NCBI GenBank assembly: GCA_036555105.1
Contig: DATBMA010000032.1
Span: 1-59,438, forward strand
DNA length: 59,438 bases
Reading direction: 5' to 3'
Source: DATBMA01 sp036555105
GTDB taxonomy: Bacteria > Actinomycetota > Acidimicrobiia > Spongiisociales > ZC4RG35
Shown: piece by piece, positions 43,074-51,315 of the stretch
Layout: each line of letters starts with the position of its first letter
Numbering within the stretch: position 1 is the stretch's first letter
Made by a program: the position numbers and the translations under genes
The notes under the pieces: model-generated
Told to the model about the DNA's origin: nothing
Database searches by the model: none
The model's input: the letters and a program-made list of their open reading frames with translations, nothing else

Positions 43074-44230
43074 AAGCCATCACGATCGCCGTCTCCAACT
43101 TGCGTCGGATGTTCCGCAACCGCGAGTCGTTCTTCTTCGTGTTCATCCTTCCCATCGCTCTCATCTTTCTGATCGGGGCTCAGTTCGGCGGGTCTCCCGC
43201 CCCTTCGCTAGGCGTTGTCAGCGGAGAGGGCCAGCGCTCACAAGCCTTGGTGGACGCCTTAGGGGAGGAGGCGAGGCTGGACGTCGTCAGCTATGCAGCT
43301 GAAGACGAGCTGCGCACGGCGGTGGAGCGCGGCAACGTCAATGCGGGCCTGCTGATCCCACCTGAGTACGACGCCGAGATCACGGCGGACACCTCGATCG
43401 ACATGCCCTTCTTCGCCCGGCCAGACGGGCTCGGTCCTCAGTTGCAGGCGGTAGTCGGGTCGGTGGTGGCCGAAGAGACGGCCCCTTTGGTGGCGGCGAT
43501 CGTGGCCGACGGGCAGGGGGCAGGCCCGATCGACCAGGCCGAAGCGAGAGCCCGCGAATTGGCCGCGACCATGCCAACCGTCGAAGTCGTGACGAGCACC
43601 AGCGGAGAGTCCCTGTTCCCCTCGACACTCGGCCGCTTTGATCTAGGTGCGGCATCCCAGCTGACGCTCTTCATGTTCGTCACCGCCCTGACCGGTGCCG
43701 CAGTCCTGATCGAGACCCGCCGCCTGGGGATCTCCACCCGGATGATCTCCACCCCGACCCCCGTCGGCACCGTTGTGGCCGGAGAGGGACTTGGCAGATA
43801 TCTGGTGGTGCTGTTCCAGGGCCTCTACATCATGCTGGCGACCCTGGTCATCTTCCGGGTCGATTGGGGCGACCCGGTCGGGGCCATCGCCGTGGTGCTG
43901 GCCTTCGCCGCGGTCGGAGCGGGCACTGCCATGCTCTTTGGAACCCTTTTCTCGAACGCCCAACAAGCGGCCGGAGTAGGAGTCGTCTTCGGGCTGGGGC
44001 TGGCGGCGCTCGGAGGGTCGATGGTACCGGCAGAGCTCTTCTCGGACACCTTGCAGCAGGTGGCCCGCCTCACCCCCCACTATTGGGCGAACAGCGCCTT
44101 TGCCGAACTGGTCAGGAACGGGGGGACCCTTGCAGACATCCTGCCTCAGTTGGGGGTGCTGCTGGTATACGCGTCGGCGCTGCTGCTGCTGGCGACGTGG
44201 CGGATGCGGGTGGTGCTCACGAGGACGTAA
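43067..44230 (+). CDS. ABC-2 type permease (second)
   Basis: A 387-residue ABC-2 permease with the same layout as its neighbour (helix, extracytoplasmic domain, membrane domain), so the two probably arose by duplication. The ATG at 43067 overlaps the previous stop by seven bases. A copy of the 8-bp-periodic repeat begins right after the stop codon. Confidence 0.88.
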   Translation: MVKAITIAVSNLRRMFRNRESFFFVFILPIALIFLIGAQFGGSPAPSLGVVSGEGQRSQALVDALGEEARLDVVSYAAEDELRTAVERGNVNAGLLIPPEYDAEITADTSIDMPFFARPDGLGPQLQAVVGSVVAEETAPLVAAIVADGQGAGPIDQAEARARELAATMPTVEVVTSTSGESLFPSTLGRFDLGAASQLTLFMFVTALTGAAVLIETRRLGISTRMISTPTPVGTVVAGEGLGRYLVVLFQGLYIMLATLVIFRVDWGDPVGAIAVVLAFAAVGAGTAMLFGTLFSNAQQAAGVGVVFGLGLAALGGSMVPAELFSDTLQQVARLTPHYWANSAFAELVRNGGTLADILPQLGVLLVYASALLLLATWRMRVVLTRT

Positions 44231-44346
44231 GACGTCTCACGTCACACGGTCGCACGTCTCACGGTCTCACGGTCGCGTCTCACGTCCCAAGGGCTTGAGA
44301 CTTTTGAGGCTTCGAGACCGTGAGACCTCGAGACTTCGAGACCTCT
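44231..44346. repeat. 8-bp-periodic hairpin repeat, copy 2
   Basis: Left half with TCTCACGG/TCGCACGT-type units, right half with GAGACCGT/GAGACCTC/GAGACTTC units, able to fold back. It occupies the gap between the convergent permease and FTR1 genes and might act as a terminator. Confidence 0.8.
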
Positions 44347-44355
44347 GAAGCGTCG

Positions 44356-45201
44356 CTACCCCACCGGTACTTCGGAGGACGCCGCCTCGACTGGCTTCGG
44401 GGCGGGCTTCGTGGCTCCCCACAGCTTGATGCTGACCGGGACCAGATATCCGAAGTAGCCGAGCACCATCAACAGGGAAGGGTCGCTGCTCCAGCCGAAG
44501 ATCCCGGCTGCGAAACTCCAGAAGAGGCTCCGGCTCGGGTCGGCCCATGGCAGGTCCCAGACGTGTTCGATGATGACGGGGATGGCCCCCGCCACCTGCA
44601 AAGTGTGGATCCCCTTCGATACGAGCCCGGCGGCGAAGAAGACGAGCAGCATGCCGGTCACCCGAAAGAACATCCGCAGGTTGAGCCGGGTGCCACCCCG
44701 GTAGATGAGGTAGCCGATCCCGACCGCGGTCAGGATCCCCAGCACCGCCCCGAGCAGGAGACCCCGTCCACCAGTGTCCCCGACCGTGGTCGAGATCAGG
44801 AAGAGGGCGGACTCCAATCCTTCGCGGAGCACCGCCACGAAAGCCACAGAGCCGATGGCCAAGGCGCTCCCGGTCGCCACCGCATGGTCCAACTTCGAGT
44901 GAAGAGCGGGCTTGATGCTGCGCGACTGCTTGGCCATCCAGAAGATCATCCAGGTGAGGAGGGCGCAGGCGGCGAAGGCGACGATGCCTCCGGCTATCCG
45001 CTCGTCGGTCTGGTCCAGCTCGCCGATGGTCGAGTAGATCACCCAGCCGATCGCGAGGGAGAGACCCGCCGCCGTTCCGGTGCCCCACCAGACATACTTG
45101 AAGTCCTCCCGACGGCCCAACTGGGTGAGGTATGCGAGGAGGATTCCGACGACGAGGGCGGCTTCGACTCCTTCACGCAGCATCAAGAGGAAAGCGGCCA
45201 G
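44356..45201 (-). CDS. FTR1/EfeU-type high-affinity iron permease
   Basis: A 281-residue seven-helix permease with the two iron-transport motifs LREGVEAAL (helix 1) and LREGLESAL (helix 4). The ATG at 45183 would remove half of helix 1. A CTG at 45201 restores the helix (AAFLLMLREGVE) and has an ideal AGGAG seven bases upstream, so I take this rare CTG as the start; an in-frame TTG is at 45186. No EfeO or EfeB partner is next to it. The promoter carries two palindromes, so metal control is likely. Confidence 0.88.
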   Translation of the reverse strand: MAAFLLMLREGVEAALVVGILLAYLTQLGRREDFKYVWWGTGTAAGLSLAIGWVIYSTIGELDQTDERIAGGIVAFAACALLTWMIFWMAKQSRSIKPALHSKLDHAVATGSALAIGSVAFVAVLREGLESALFLISTTVGDTGGRGLLLGAVLGILTAVGIGYLIYRGGTRLNLRMFFRVTGMLLVFFAAGLVSKGIHTLQVAGAIPVIIEHVWDLPWADPSRSLFWSFAAGIFGWSSDPSLLMVLGYFGYLVPVSIKLWGATKPAPKPVEAASSEVPVG

Positions 45202-45219
45202 GGCCAGGCTCCTAGGTTC

Positions 45220-45237
45220 CGTTAGGCATGCCTAACG
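45220..45237. promoter_or_regulatory. perfect 18-bp palindrome, candidate DtxR/IdeR-type iron box
   Basis: CGTTAGGCATGCCTAACG is a perfect dyad with TTAGG/CCTAA half-sites like those of the DtxR/IdeR consensus (TTAGGTTAGSCTAACCTAA). It lies 19 bases before the probable start of the iron permease, where repressor binding would block transcription. A DtxR/MntR-family regulator is encoded at 40232-40900. Confidence 0.7.
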
Positions 45238-45244
45238 CTATTAC

Positions 45245-45260
45245 CACTATGGGCATAGTG
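45245..45260. promoter_or_regulatory. second palindrome upstream of iron permease
   Basis: CACTATG and CATAGTG half-sites flank a GG spacer. It sits seven bases upstream of the iron-box-like dyad and may overlap the promoter. It could be a site for a second regulator; none is identified. Confidence 0.45.
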
Positions 45261-45276
45261 CAAATGCCGTGAGCAG

Positions 45277-45362
45277 TCGCACGGTCTCACGGTCGCAAGG
45301 TCTCACGGCTCGAGACTCCGACGGGTCTGCGCGTTGAGGCCTCGAGACCGTGAGACTTCGAG
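45277..45362. repeat. 8-bp-periodic hairpin repeat, copy 3 (partly coding)
   Basis: Perfect 8-mers TCGCACGG, TCTCACGG, TCGCAAGG and TCTCACGG run from 45277 to 45308. A degenerate middle and a right half with CGAGACCGTGAGACTTCGAG follow. The 3' end of the phosphatase-like gene (stop at 45287-45289) runs through it. Confidence 0.8.
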
Positions 45363-46450
45363 CCCACCAGCAGCGGGACCCGTACCTCGCGCTCGTCGAG
45401 GCCGCCGTGGTAGCCACGTAACCGCTTGTCGAACCCCCTGGGCAGGATGACCTTGCCCTCGGGAGCCAGCAAGAGGGCATCGGGCAAACGGCCATCCAGC
45501 TCGGCGAGGGCTGGCCCCGGCCCGAACCAGCGCCTCAACTCATGAGGTTCGACCAAACGGGCCCCAGTCCGCTCGGCCAACCGTCCGAGCAGGCGCTTCG
45601 ATCCTCTTCCCATCACCCCCCGGGGATCCCCGTAAAGGTCGAGCATGTCGTAATCGGGGTCGCGCACGATCAGCTTGTCGCCCTCCCCGACGTCGAGGAT
45701 CCCGTGATCCGCCATCCCGACCACGGTCGCCCCCTCCGGCAGCCCGCTCCCCAGGTCGGTCCAGAGCCGGCTGGCGGCCAGGAGGGTGTCGCCGTACTCC
45801 TCCGACTCCTGGCCGAAGACGTGGGCGGCGTAGTCGATGTCTGGCAGGCACAGAAAGACCAATCCCGGGCGAAGGGCGGCTTCGATCGTGACGGCAACCG
45901 CCTCCTCGGGCGAGTCGAACGGGACGAACTCTGTCCCGCGGTAGAGGGCGCCGGTGAGGGGGGTGGTCGCAAAGTCTCCGGGCTGGACCGTGGCGGTGGC
46001 CACCCCGGCCGCCGCCAGCCGTTCCCACAGGTTGGGTCGCGGAAGCCAGTCGATCGTCGGGTAGCCGACCAGATCCCCGGTCTTGGTCACCCACTTCAAG
46101 GTGTTGACCACCATCTGCAGCTCCGGCAGCCACAGCAGATGGGCGATGGCCCCGTGGCGCGACGGAGAGAGGCCGGTGGCGATGGTGGCCAGGCTGACCA
46201 CGGTGGTGGTCGGGAATGGTGCGTCGATCACGCCGGCCCGGCTAGCAGCCAACGCCGCGGCTGCTGGGTGTGCCAGCTGGGCATCTCCCAGCCCGTCGAA
46301 CATCACCAGGATGTAGCTGGAGGAGTCCGGTATGGCCGAGGCGAGGTCGTGCGCCAGCCGCGGTGAAGGGGCGTTACCGGCCAGCCTTGCCTCCAGCTCG
46401 GCGATGACGTTGACGAGGCCGCGGCCGTCATGAGAAGGCACCACCTGCAA
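45287..46450 (-). CDS. alkaline phosphatase superfamily (type I phosphodiesterase-like) protein
   Basis: A 387-residue protein related to type I phosphodiesterase/nucleotide pyrophosphatases. Metal-site motifs are VMFDGLGDAQ (Asp), PFPTTTVVSLATIATG (Thr nucleophile), DIDYAAHVFG (Asp, His) and MADHGILDV (Asp-His). The last 25 or so residues come from the repeat element and are unlike the family, so the gene's original stop was probably lost. The start used is TTG 46450; GTG at 46444 or 46441 is equally possible. It is divergent from the second complex I operon. Confidence 0.85.
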   Translation of the reverse strand: MQVVPSHDGRGLVNVIAELEARLAGNAPSPRLAHDLASAIPDSSSYILVMFDGLGDAQLAHPAAAALAASRAGVIDAPFPTTTVVSLATIATGLSPSRHGAIAHLLWLPELQMVVNTLKWVTKTGDLVGYPTIDWLPRPNLWERLAAAGVATATVQPGDFATTPLTGALYRGTEFVPFDSPEEAVAVTIEAALRPGLVFLCLPDIDYAAHVFGQESEEYGDTLLAASRLWTDLGSGLPEGATVVGMADHGILDVGEGDKLIVRDPDYDMLDLYGDPRGVMGRGSKRLLGRLAERTGARLVEPHELRRWFGPGPALAELDGRLPDALLLAPEGKVILPRGFDKRLRGYHGGLDEREVRVPLLVGSKSHGLEASTRRPVGVSSRETLRP

Positions 46451-46511
46451 GGTGGCGAGAGCCTATCGACGGCCTGTCGGGTCCGATGCCGGTGGCCGAG
46501 AAGTGCCTCCC

Positions 46512-46517
46512 TATACT
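46512..46517 (+). promoter_or_regulatory. candidate -10 box of second complex I operon
   Basis: TATACT lies 12 bases before the GTG start of nuoA2, which implies a leaderless or nearly leaderless transcript. No matching -35 was recognised. Confidence 0.5.
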
Positions 46518-46529
46518 CGGAAACCGGTC

Positions 46530-46895
46530 GTGACTCAGTACTTTCAGGACTATCTGACCGTCGCCGCCTTCGCCGCCCTGGGAGTGATCCTGGTAGGGGT
46601 GATGCTGGGAGTGGCCACCATCCTTCGGCCCACCAATCCCTCGAAAGTCAAGGCCAGCACTTATGAATGCGGGGTTGACCCGGTGGGCTCGGGCTGGGCC
46701 CAAAGCCACGTCCGCTACTACGTGTACGGGCTCCTGTTCGTCATCTTCGACGTCGAGGCGGTCTTCATCTTCCCGTGGGCGATCATCCTCGAGAAGCTCG
46801 GCTGGTTCGGGCTCATCGAAATGGCGGCCTTCATCCTGATCCTGATCCTCGGCCTGGTCTATGCCATCCGCAAAGGGGTCTTGCGGTGGGAGTAG
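46530..46895 (+). CDS. nuoA: NADH-quinone oxidoreductase subunit A, second operon
   Basis: A 121-residue NuoA, starting at GTG 46530 (TQYFQDYLTVAAF). It has the family loop STYECGVDPVGSGW and the VIFDVEAVFIFPWA helix. It is only moderately similar to the NuoA at 14714, so the operons are not a recent duplication. A longer frame to 46452 lacks family features. Overlaps nuoB2 by ten bases. Confidence 0.95.
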   Translation: MTQYFQDYLTVAAFAALGVILVGVMLGVATILRPTNPSKVKASTYECGVDPVGSGWAQSHVRYYVYGLLFVIFDVEAVFIFPWAIILEKLGWFGLIEMAAFILILILGLVYAIRKGVLRWE

Positions 46896-47383
46896 TCCAG
46901 CGGTTCGGGGCCCCCAAGCCGGTGTCCTGGCTCCTGAACTGGTCCCGCAAGTACTCGCTGTGGTTGTTCCAGTTCGGCCTGGCGTGCTGCGCCATCGAGA
47001 TGATGGCGGCCTCGGGGCCGCGCTACGACTTCATGCGCTTTGGCATCATCCCTCTGCCGGCGTCGCCCCGGCAGGCCGACCTGATGGTGGTGGCTGGGAC
47101 GGTCACCGACAAGATGGCGCCGGCGGTCAGGCGCCTCTACGACCAGATGCCTGACCCCAAGTACGTGATCTCCATGGGCTCCTGCGCCAATTGCGGCGGT
47201 CCATATTGGGACTCGTATTCGGTAACCAAGGGCGTGGACCAGGTGATTCCGGTTGATGTGTATGTGCCCGGGTGCCCGCCCCGGCCCGAGGCGCTGATGG
47301 ACGGGATCGTGCTCCTGCAGAAGAAGATCCAGGCGGAGAACATCAAGGAAAAGTGGAATCAACGTGACCGCCAGCCCGTCTGA
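46886..47383 (+). CDS. nuoB: NADH-quinone oxidoreductase subunit B, second operon
   Basis: A 165-residue NuoB with N2-cluster cysteines in GLACCAIEMM, SMGSCANCGG and YVPGCPPRP. Starts at GTG 46886 inside the end of nuoA2 and overlaps nuoC2 by 20 bases. The sequence after the N2 motif (CANCGGPYWDSYSV) is closer to that of quinone reductases lacking the NADH module in some bacteria and archaea, as far as I can judge. Confidence 0.96.
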   Translation: MGVVQRFGAPKPVSWLLNWSRKYSLWLFQFGLACCAIEMMAASGPRYDFMRFGIIPLPASPRQADLMVVAGTVTDKMAPAVRRLYDQMPDPKYVISMGSCANCGGPYWDSYSVTKGVDQVIPVDVYVPGCPPRPEALMDGIVLLQKKIQAENIKEKWNQRDRQPV

Positions 47384-47960
47384 GGCGCCGACACTCGAGG
47401 AGTACGGGGCTTCCGTCGCGGCAGTAGCCGGGGGGGAGGCCACGGTCCAGTTCGGAACCGTCAAGGTCAAAGTCCGGCGGGATCAGTGGAAAGACTCACT
47501 GGAGAAAGCCCGCGACAAATCGGGCCTCCTCTTCTTCTCCTGGCTCTCCGCCATCGACTGGTCCAACCAGGTCGAGGTGGGCGATCCCCTCACGGACGAA
47601 ATCGAAGAGAGGATCGAGCTCATGGCGGCAGTGGGAGACCTCGACGAGGGGAGGCTGGTCATCTTCGCCACCGACCTCGCCAAGGAGTCGCTCACCATCG
47701 ACTCCTTGACCACTGTCTACGCCGGCGCCGATTGGCACGAGCGGGAGGCGCACGAGATGTTCGGCATCGAGTTCGTCGGCCACCCCGGGCTCGAGCCGCT
47801 CTATCTCCCCGATGGATTCGAAGGACACCCGCTGCGCAAGTCCTTCCCATTGCTCTCCCGCGAAGTGAAGCCGTGGCCTGGCAAGGTCGACGTCGAAGGA
47901 ATGCCAGGGACAGGCGATTCAGCGCCGGATGAGCCGAGCACCGAGAACCCAGAAGCCTGA
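47364..47960 (+). CDS. nuoC: NADH-quinone oxidoreductase subunit C, second operon
   Basis: A 198-residue NuoC with the signature DWHEREAHEMFGIEFVGHPG followed by LYLPDGFEGHPLRKSFPL. GTG 47364 start. Compared with the NuoC at 15615, it has a longer C-terminal tail rich in Pro and Glu. Three bases separate it from nuoD2. Confidence 0.95.
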   Translation: MTASPSEAPTLEEYGASVAAVAGGEATVQFGTVKVKVRRDQWKDSLEKARDKSGLLFFSWLSAIDWSNQVEVGDPLTDEIEERIELMAAVGDLDEGRLVIFATDLAKESLTIDSLTTVYAGADWHEREAHEMFGIEFVGHPGLEPLYLPDGFEGHPLRKSFPLLSREVKPWPGKVDVEGMPGTGDSAPDEPSTENPEA

Positions 47961-47963
47961 GCC

Positions 47964-49154
47964 ATGGTGATCGATCAGGACCTCGTCAGGCATCTGTCAG
48001 AGGCGTCCGTCTCCGTCGAGCTGGAAACGCCGGAGATGACGCTCAACATCGGGCCTCAGCACCCTTCGACCCACGGGGTCCTGCGCTTGGTGGCCAGGGT
48101 CGATGGTGAGCGGGCCTACGACGTCAAGCCGGTCATCGGGTACATGCACCGCGGTTACGAGAAGCTGGCCGAGGTGAGGACCTACGCCCAGATCACCGCA
48201 TTGATCAACAGGATCGACTGGGTCTCCGGATATGCCAACGAGGTGCCGTTCATCGTTGCGGCCGAGCAGCTCATGGGTGTGGAGGTCCCGGAGCGAGCCC
48301 AGTACATCCGCCTGATCCTCAGTGAGATGGCCCGCATCTCCTCCCACCTCGTTTTCAACGCCTCCTATCCGCTGGAATTGGGAGCCGCCACCCCGCTGTT
48401 CTTCGCCTTGCGCGACCGCGAGCGGGTGCTCGATTTGATCGAGTCGGTCACCGGAGGGCGCTTCCACCCGAACTTCAACCGCATTGGGGGTGTCAAGCCG
48501 GCCTACGGCTCGGGCCCCACCACCAAGAAGACCATCCAGGACCTCCCGCGTGGCTTCCTCGACGAGACCAGGTCTGCCATGGACAAGGTGCTCGCCACCG
48601 CCGCCGAGCTCGAAGCGCTGGTGGCAGGCAACGAGATCATCCTCGCCCGGACCAAGGGTGTCGGAGTCATCCCACCCGAGATTGCCGCCGCCTACGGGCT
48701 ATCCGGTCCCAACCTGCGCGCGTCCGGAGTCGACTTCGATCTCCGCAGGGTCTCGAACTACCTGCCATACGACAAGTTCGACTTCGAGGTCCCGGTTGGC
48801 ACCAACGGCGATTGCTGGGACCGCTGGTGGATGCGGCTCCAGGAGATCCGCCAGTCGGCCCGGATCATCCAGCAGGCCGTCGACTCGATTCCATCAGGTC
48901 CTCTACAGGCCAAGGTCCCGAAAGTGATCAAGGTGCCGAAAGGCGAGACCTACGTGCGGGCCGAGAACCCGAAAGGCGAAATGGGTTACTACCTGGTCTC
49001 GGACGGAGGGCTCGGTCCCTACCGGCTCAAGATCCGCTCGGCTTCGTTCTCGAATCTCTCGATCCTGCCCTGGGCCCTGGAGGGGATCCTGGTGCCCGAC
49101 ATCATCGCCATCATGGGCAGCCTCGACTTCGTGCTGGGAGACGTGGACAGATGA
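47964..49154 (+). CDS. nuoD: NADH-quinone oxidoreductase subunit D, second operon
   Basis: A 396-residue NuoD of normal length: NIGPQHPSTHGVLRL, GYMHRGYEKLAE, RIDWVSGYANE and the C-terminal DFVLGDVDR. The Arg/Tyr/Glu variants of the second motif (HRGYEK rather than HTGMEK) are the more common bacterial form. It lacks the acidic N-terminal extension of the first copy. An 8-bp-periodic repeat lies between this gene and nuoH2. Confidence 0.97.
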   Translation: MVIDQDLVRHLSEASVSVELETPEMTLNIGPQHPSTHGVLRLVARVDGERAYDVKPVIGYMHRGYEKLAEVRTYAQITALINRIDWVSGYANEVPFIVAAEQLMGVEVPERAQYIRLILSEMARISSHLVFNASYPLELGAATPLFFALRDRERVLDLIESVTGGRFHPNFNRIGGVKPAYGSGPTTKKTIQDLPRGFLDETRSAMDKVLATAAELEALVAGNEIILARTKGVGVIPPEIAAAYGLSGPNLRASGVDFDLRRVSNYLPYDKFDFEVPVGTNGDCWDRWWMRLQEIRQSARIIQQAVDSIPSGPLQAKVPKVIKVPKGETYVRAENPKGEMGYYLVSDGGLGPYRLKIRSASFSNLSILPWALEGILVPDIIAIMGSLDFVLGDVDR

Positions 49155-49156
49155 GG

Positions 49157-49244
49157 TCGCACGGTCGCACGGTCGCACGGTCTCACAGTGAGACTTCGAG
49201 ACCTCGAGACCGTGAGACTTCGAGACCTCGAGACCGTGAGACCG
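49157..49244. repeat. 8-bp-periodic hairpin repeat, copy 4 (inside second nuo operon)
   Basis: Exactly eleven 8-mers without a slip: TCGCACGG three times, TCTCACAG, then TGAGACTT, CGAGACCT, CGAGACCG, TGAGACTT, CGAGACCT, CGAGACCG and TGAGACCG. The right units complement the left units, so the transcript can form a stem. It fills the nuoD2-nuoH2 gap and ends three bases before the nuoH2 ATG, replacing the usual Shine-Dalgarno. Confidence 0.9.
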
Positions 49245-49247
49245 TAG

Positions 49248-50267
49248 ATGGCTGAGTTCTTCTCCAACGACTGGGTACAGCTGGCCCTCAAGGTGCTGAT
49301 CGCCGCCCTGATCATCCCGGTGGTGGGTCTCGTGGTCGGCTTCGCCGAGCTCAAGCTCTCGGCCAAGATGCAGTCGCGGGTCGGTCCCTATTTCGCCGGC
49401 GGCCGCTGGGGGTGGGCGCAGCTCATCGCCGATGGCATCAAGTTCTTCCAGAAAGAGGACCTGGTCCCAGCCGACGCCGACCGCCCCGTGTTCAAGTGGG
49501 CTCCGGCCCTGGTGCTGATGGCGACGGTCGCAGTCCTAATTCCCATCCCGTTCGCCCCGGGCGTGTCCGGGGCCGACCTCGACCTGGGGATCTTCTACGC
49601 CCTGGCGGTGTCCTCTCTGGCCACCATCGGGATCCTCATGGCCGGGTGGTCGTCGGCCAACAAGTACTCGTTGATGGGAGGCCTGAGGGCGGCCGGCCAG
49701 CTGATCGCCTACGAGCTGCCGTTGGTGCTGGCGGTGGTGGGAGTGGTGATCCTGGCCGGGACCATGTCGCTGGACGGAATCGTCCAAGCCCAGGCCGGCT
49801 GGCTGTCCGAGCGGGGATGGCAGCTGGGAATGCCGTTCGTATTCGTCCAGATAGTCGGGTTCGTGATCTTCATGATCGCCTCGCTGGCGGAGTTGACGCG
49901 GATTCCCTTCGACATGCCCATCGCCGAATCTGAGCTGGTGATGGGATACGTCACCGAGTACTCCGGCTTCCGCTTCCTCTTCTTCTTCCTGGCCGAGTTC
50001 GCCAACATGTTCTCGCTGTCCGCCATCGCCGCCACCCTCTTCCTCGGTGGCTACTGGGCGCCCTTCCTGACCGAGCAGCAACTGCAGTTCGCCGGCCCAT
50101 TCATCCTGTTCGCCAAGATCGGCATCCTCGTATTCGCCATGATCTGGTTCCGCTGGACGTTCCCTCGCCTGCGCGAGGACCAACTGCAGGGGCTGGCTTG
50201 GAAGTGGCTGATCCCGATCGCACTGCTCAACATCCTCGCCACCGGCGTGGTCAAGGTCGTGGCTTGA
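49248..50267 (+). CDS. nuoH: NADH-quinone oxidoreductase subunit H, second operon
   Basis: A 339-residue NuoH with the motif AELTRIPFDMPIAESELVMG and then VTEYSGFRF. The first Glu-Thr-Asn of the usual ETNR is ELTR here. The N-terminal loop has KMQSRVGPYFAGGRWG. No Shine-Dalgarno is visible because the repeat array abuts the start. Overlaps nuoI2. Confidence 0.96.
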   Translation: MAEFFSNDWVQLALKVLIAALIIPVVGLVVGFAELKLSAKMQSRVGPYFAGGRWGWAQLIADGIKFFQKEDLVPADADRPVFKWAPALVLMATVAVLIPIPFAPGVSGADLDLGIFYALAVSSLATIGILMAGWSSANKYSLMGGLRAAGQLIAYELPLVLAVVGVVILAGTMSLDGIVQAQAGWLSERGWQLGMPFVFVQIVGFVIFMIASLAELTRIPFDMPIAESELVMGYVTEYSGFRFLFFFLAEFANMFSLSAIAATLFLGGYWAPFLTEQQLQFAGPFILFAKIGILVFAMIWFRWTFPRLREDQLQGLAWKWLIPIALLNILATGVVKVVA

Positions 50268-50755
50268 TGCAGATCCCCAGGATTCCGGGTGCCGGCCTCG
50301 TGAAGGGGATGGGAGTCACCCTCGCCACCATGGTGAAGACGCTGTTCCGGCCGAGCAGGTACCTGGCCACGGTCAACTACCCGAAGGTGAAGGAAACCCC
50401 GGTGCCCAGGGCCCGGGGGGTCATCGCCCTCGACCCGGAGGCCTGCACGGTCTGCATGCTCTGCTCGCGACAGTGCCCTGACTGGTGCATCTACATCGAG
50501 GGGCACAAGGAGGAAAAGCAGCCCGACAAGCCGGAAGGGAGGGTGCGGGTCCGCTCCACTCTCGACCGCTTCGACATCGACTACGCCCTCTGCATGTACT
50601 GCGGCATCTGCGTAGAGGTGTGCCCGTTCGACGCCCTTTTCTGGAGCCCTGACTACGAGTACTCCGAGACCCATATGGGCAAGATGCTGCACGACCAGGA
50701 CCGGCTCACCGCCTGGCTGGCCACGGTCCCTCCGGCCCCGGGGCTGGAGCCATGA
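50267..50755 (+). CDS. nuoI: NADH-quinone oxidoreductase subunit I, second operon
   Basis: A 162-residue NuoI with cluster motifs CTVCMLCSRQCP and CMYCGICVEVCP. In an assembly without NuoEFG this subunit is the probable electron-entry point, as proposed for ferredoxin-dependent relatives. Overlaps nuoH2 and nuoJ2. Confidence 0.96.
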   Translation: MQIPRIPGAGLVKGMGVTLATMVKTLFRPSRYLATVNYPKVKETPVPRARGVIALDPEACTVCMLCSRQCPDWCIYIEGHKEEKQPDKPEGRVRVRSTLDRFDIDYALCMYCGICVEVCPFDALFWSPDYEYSETHMGKMLHDQDRLTAWLATVPPAPGLEP

Positions 50756-51315
50756 GCCTCTCCCAGTGGATCGGCGACCCGCTCAACTGGGTGTTCCTCG
50801 TTCTCGCCTTGGCGGTGCTGCTCTCCGGGTTCCGGGTGGTCACCTCCCCGAATGTCGTCCACGCGGCCCTCTTCCTGGTCGCCACTCTGGCGGCAACGGC
50901 TGGCTTCTTCCTCCTGCTGTCGGCCGAGTTCGTGGCCTGGGTGCTGGTGCTCGTCTACATCGGGGCCGTGATCGTCCTCTTCCTCTTCGGGATCATGATC
51001 ACCCGTGCCCCGACCGGCCGTGACACGGCGGTGGATCACCCCCGCCGGCTCCCGTCAGCCCTGATCGCCCTCGCCCTATTCGGCGTCCTGGCCTGGTCGA
51101 CTTGGACGGCCTTCGGGGACACGGCCATCGAGGCGGTTGGAGAGGGCAGCTCGACCGAGGTCTTGGGCGAGGCACTCCTCGGACGGTTCCTGATCCCCTT
51201 CGAAGTCGTGTCGTTCCTCCTGCTGGCGGCCCTGGTTGGGGGCATCACCCTCGCTCGCAAAGACCAGTCCCCAGCCGAAGAGGAAGCCGCCGAGCTGGTT
51301 CGGAGCGAGCGATGA
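50752..51315 (+). CDS. nuoJ: NADH-quinone oxidoreductase subunit J, second operon
   Basis: A 187-residue membrane subunit with five expected helices and the signature FVAWVLVLVYIGAVIVLFLF. ATG 50752 overlaps nuoI2 by four bases and nuoK2 by four. Confidence 0.94.
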   Translation: MSLSQWIGDPLNWVFLVLALAVLLSGFRVVTSPNVVHAALFLVATLAATAGFFLLLSAEFVAWVLVLVYIGAVIVLFLFGIMITRAPTGRDTAVDHPRRLPSALIALALFGVLAWSTWTAFGDTAIEAVGEGSSTEVLGEALLGRFLIPFEVVSFLLLAALVGGITLARKDQSPAEEEAAELVRSER

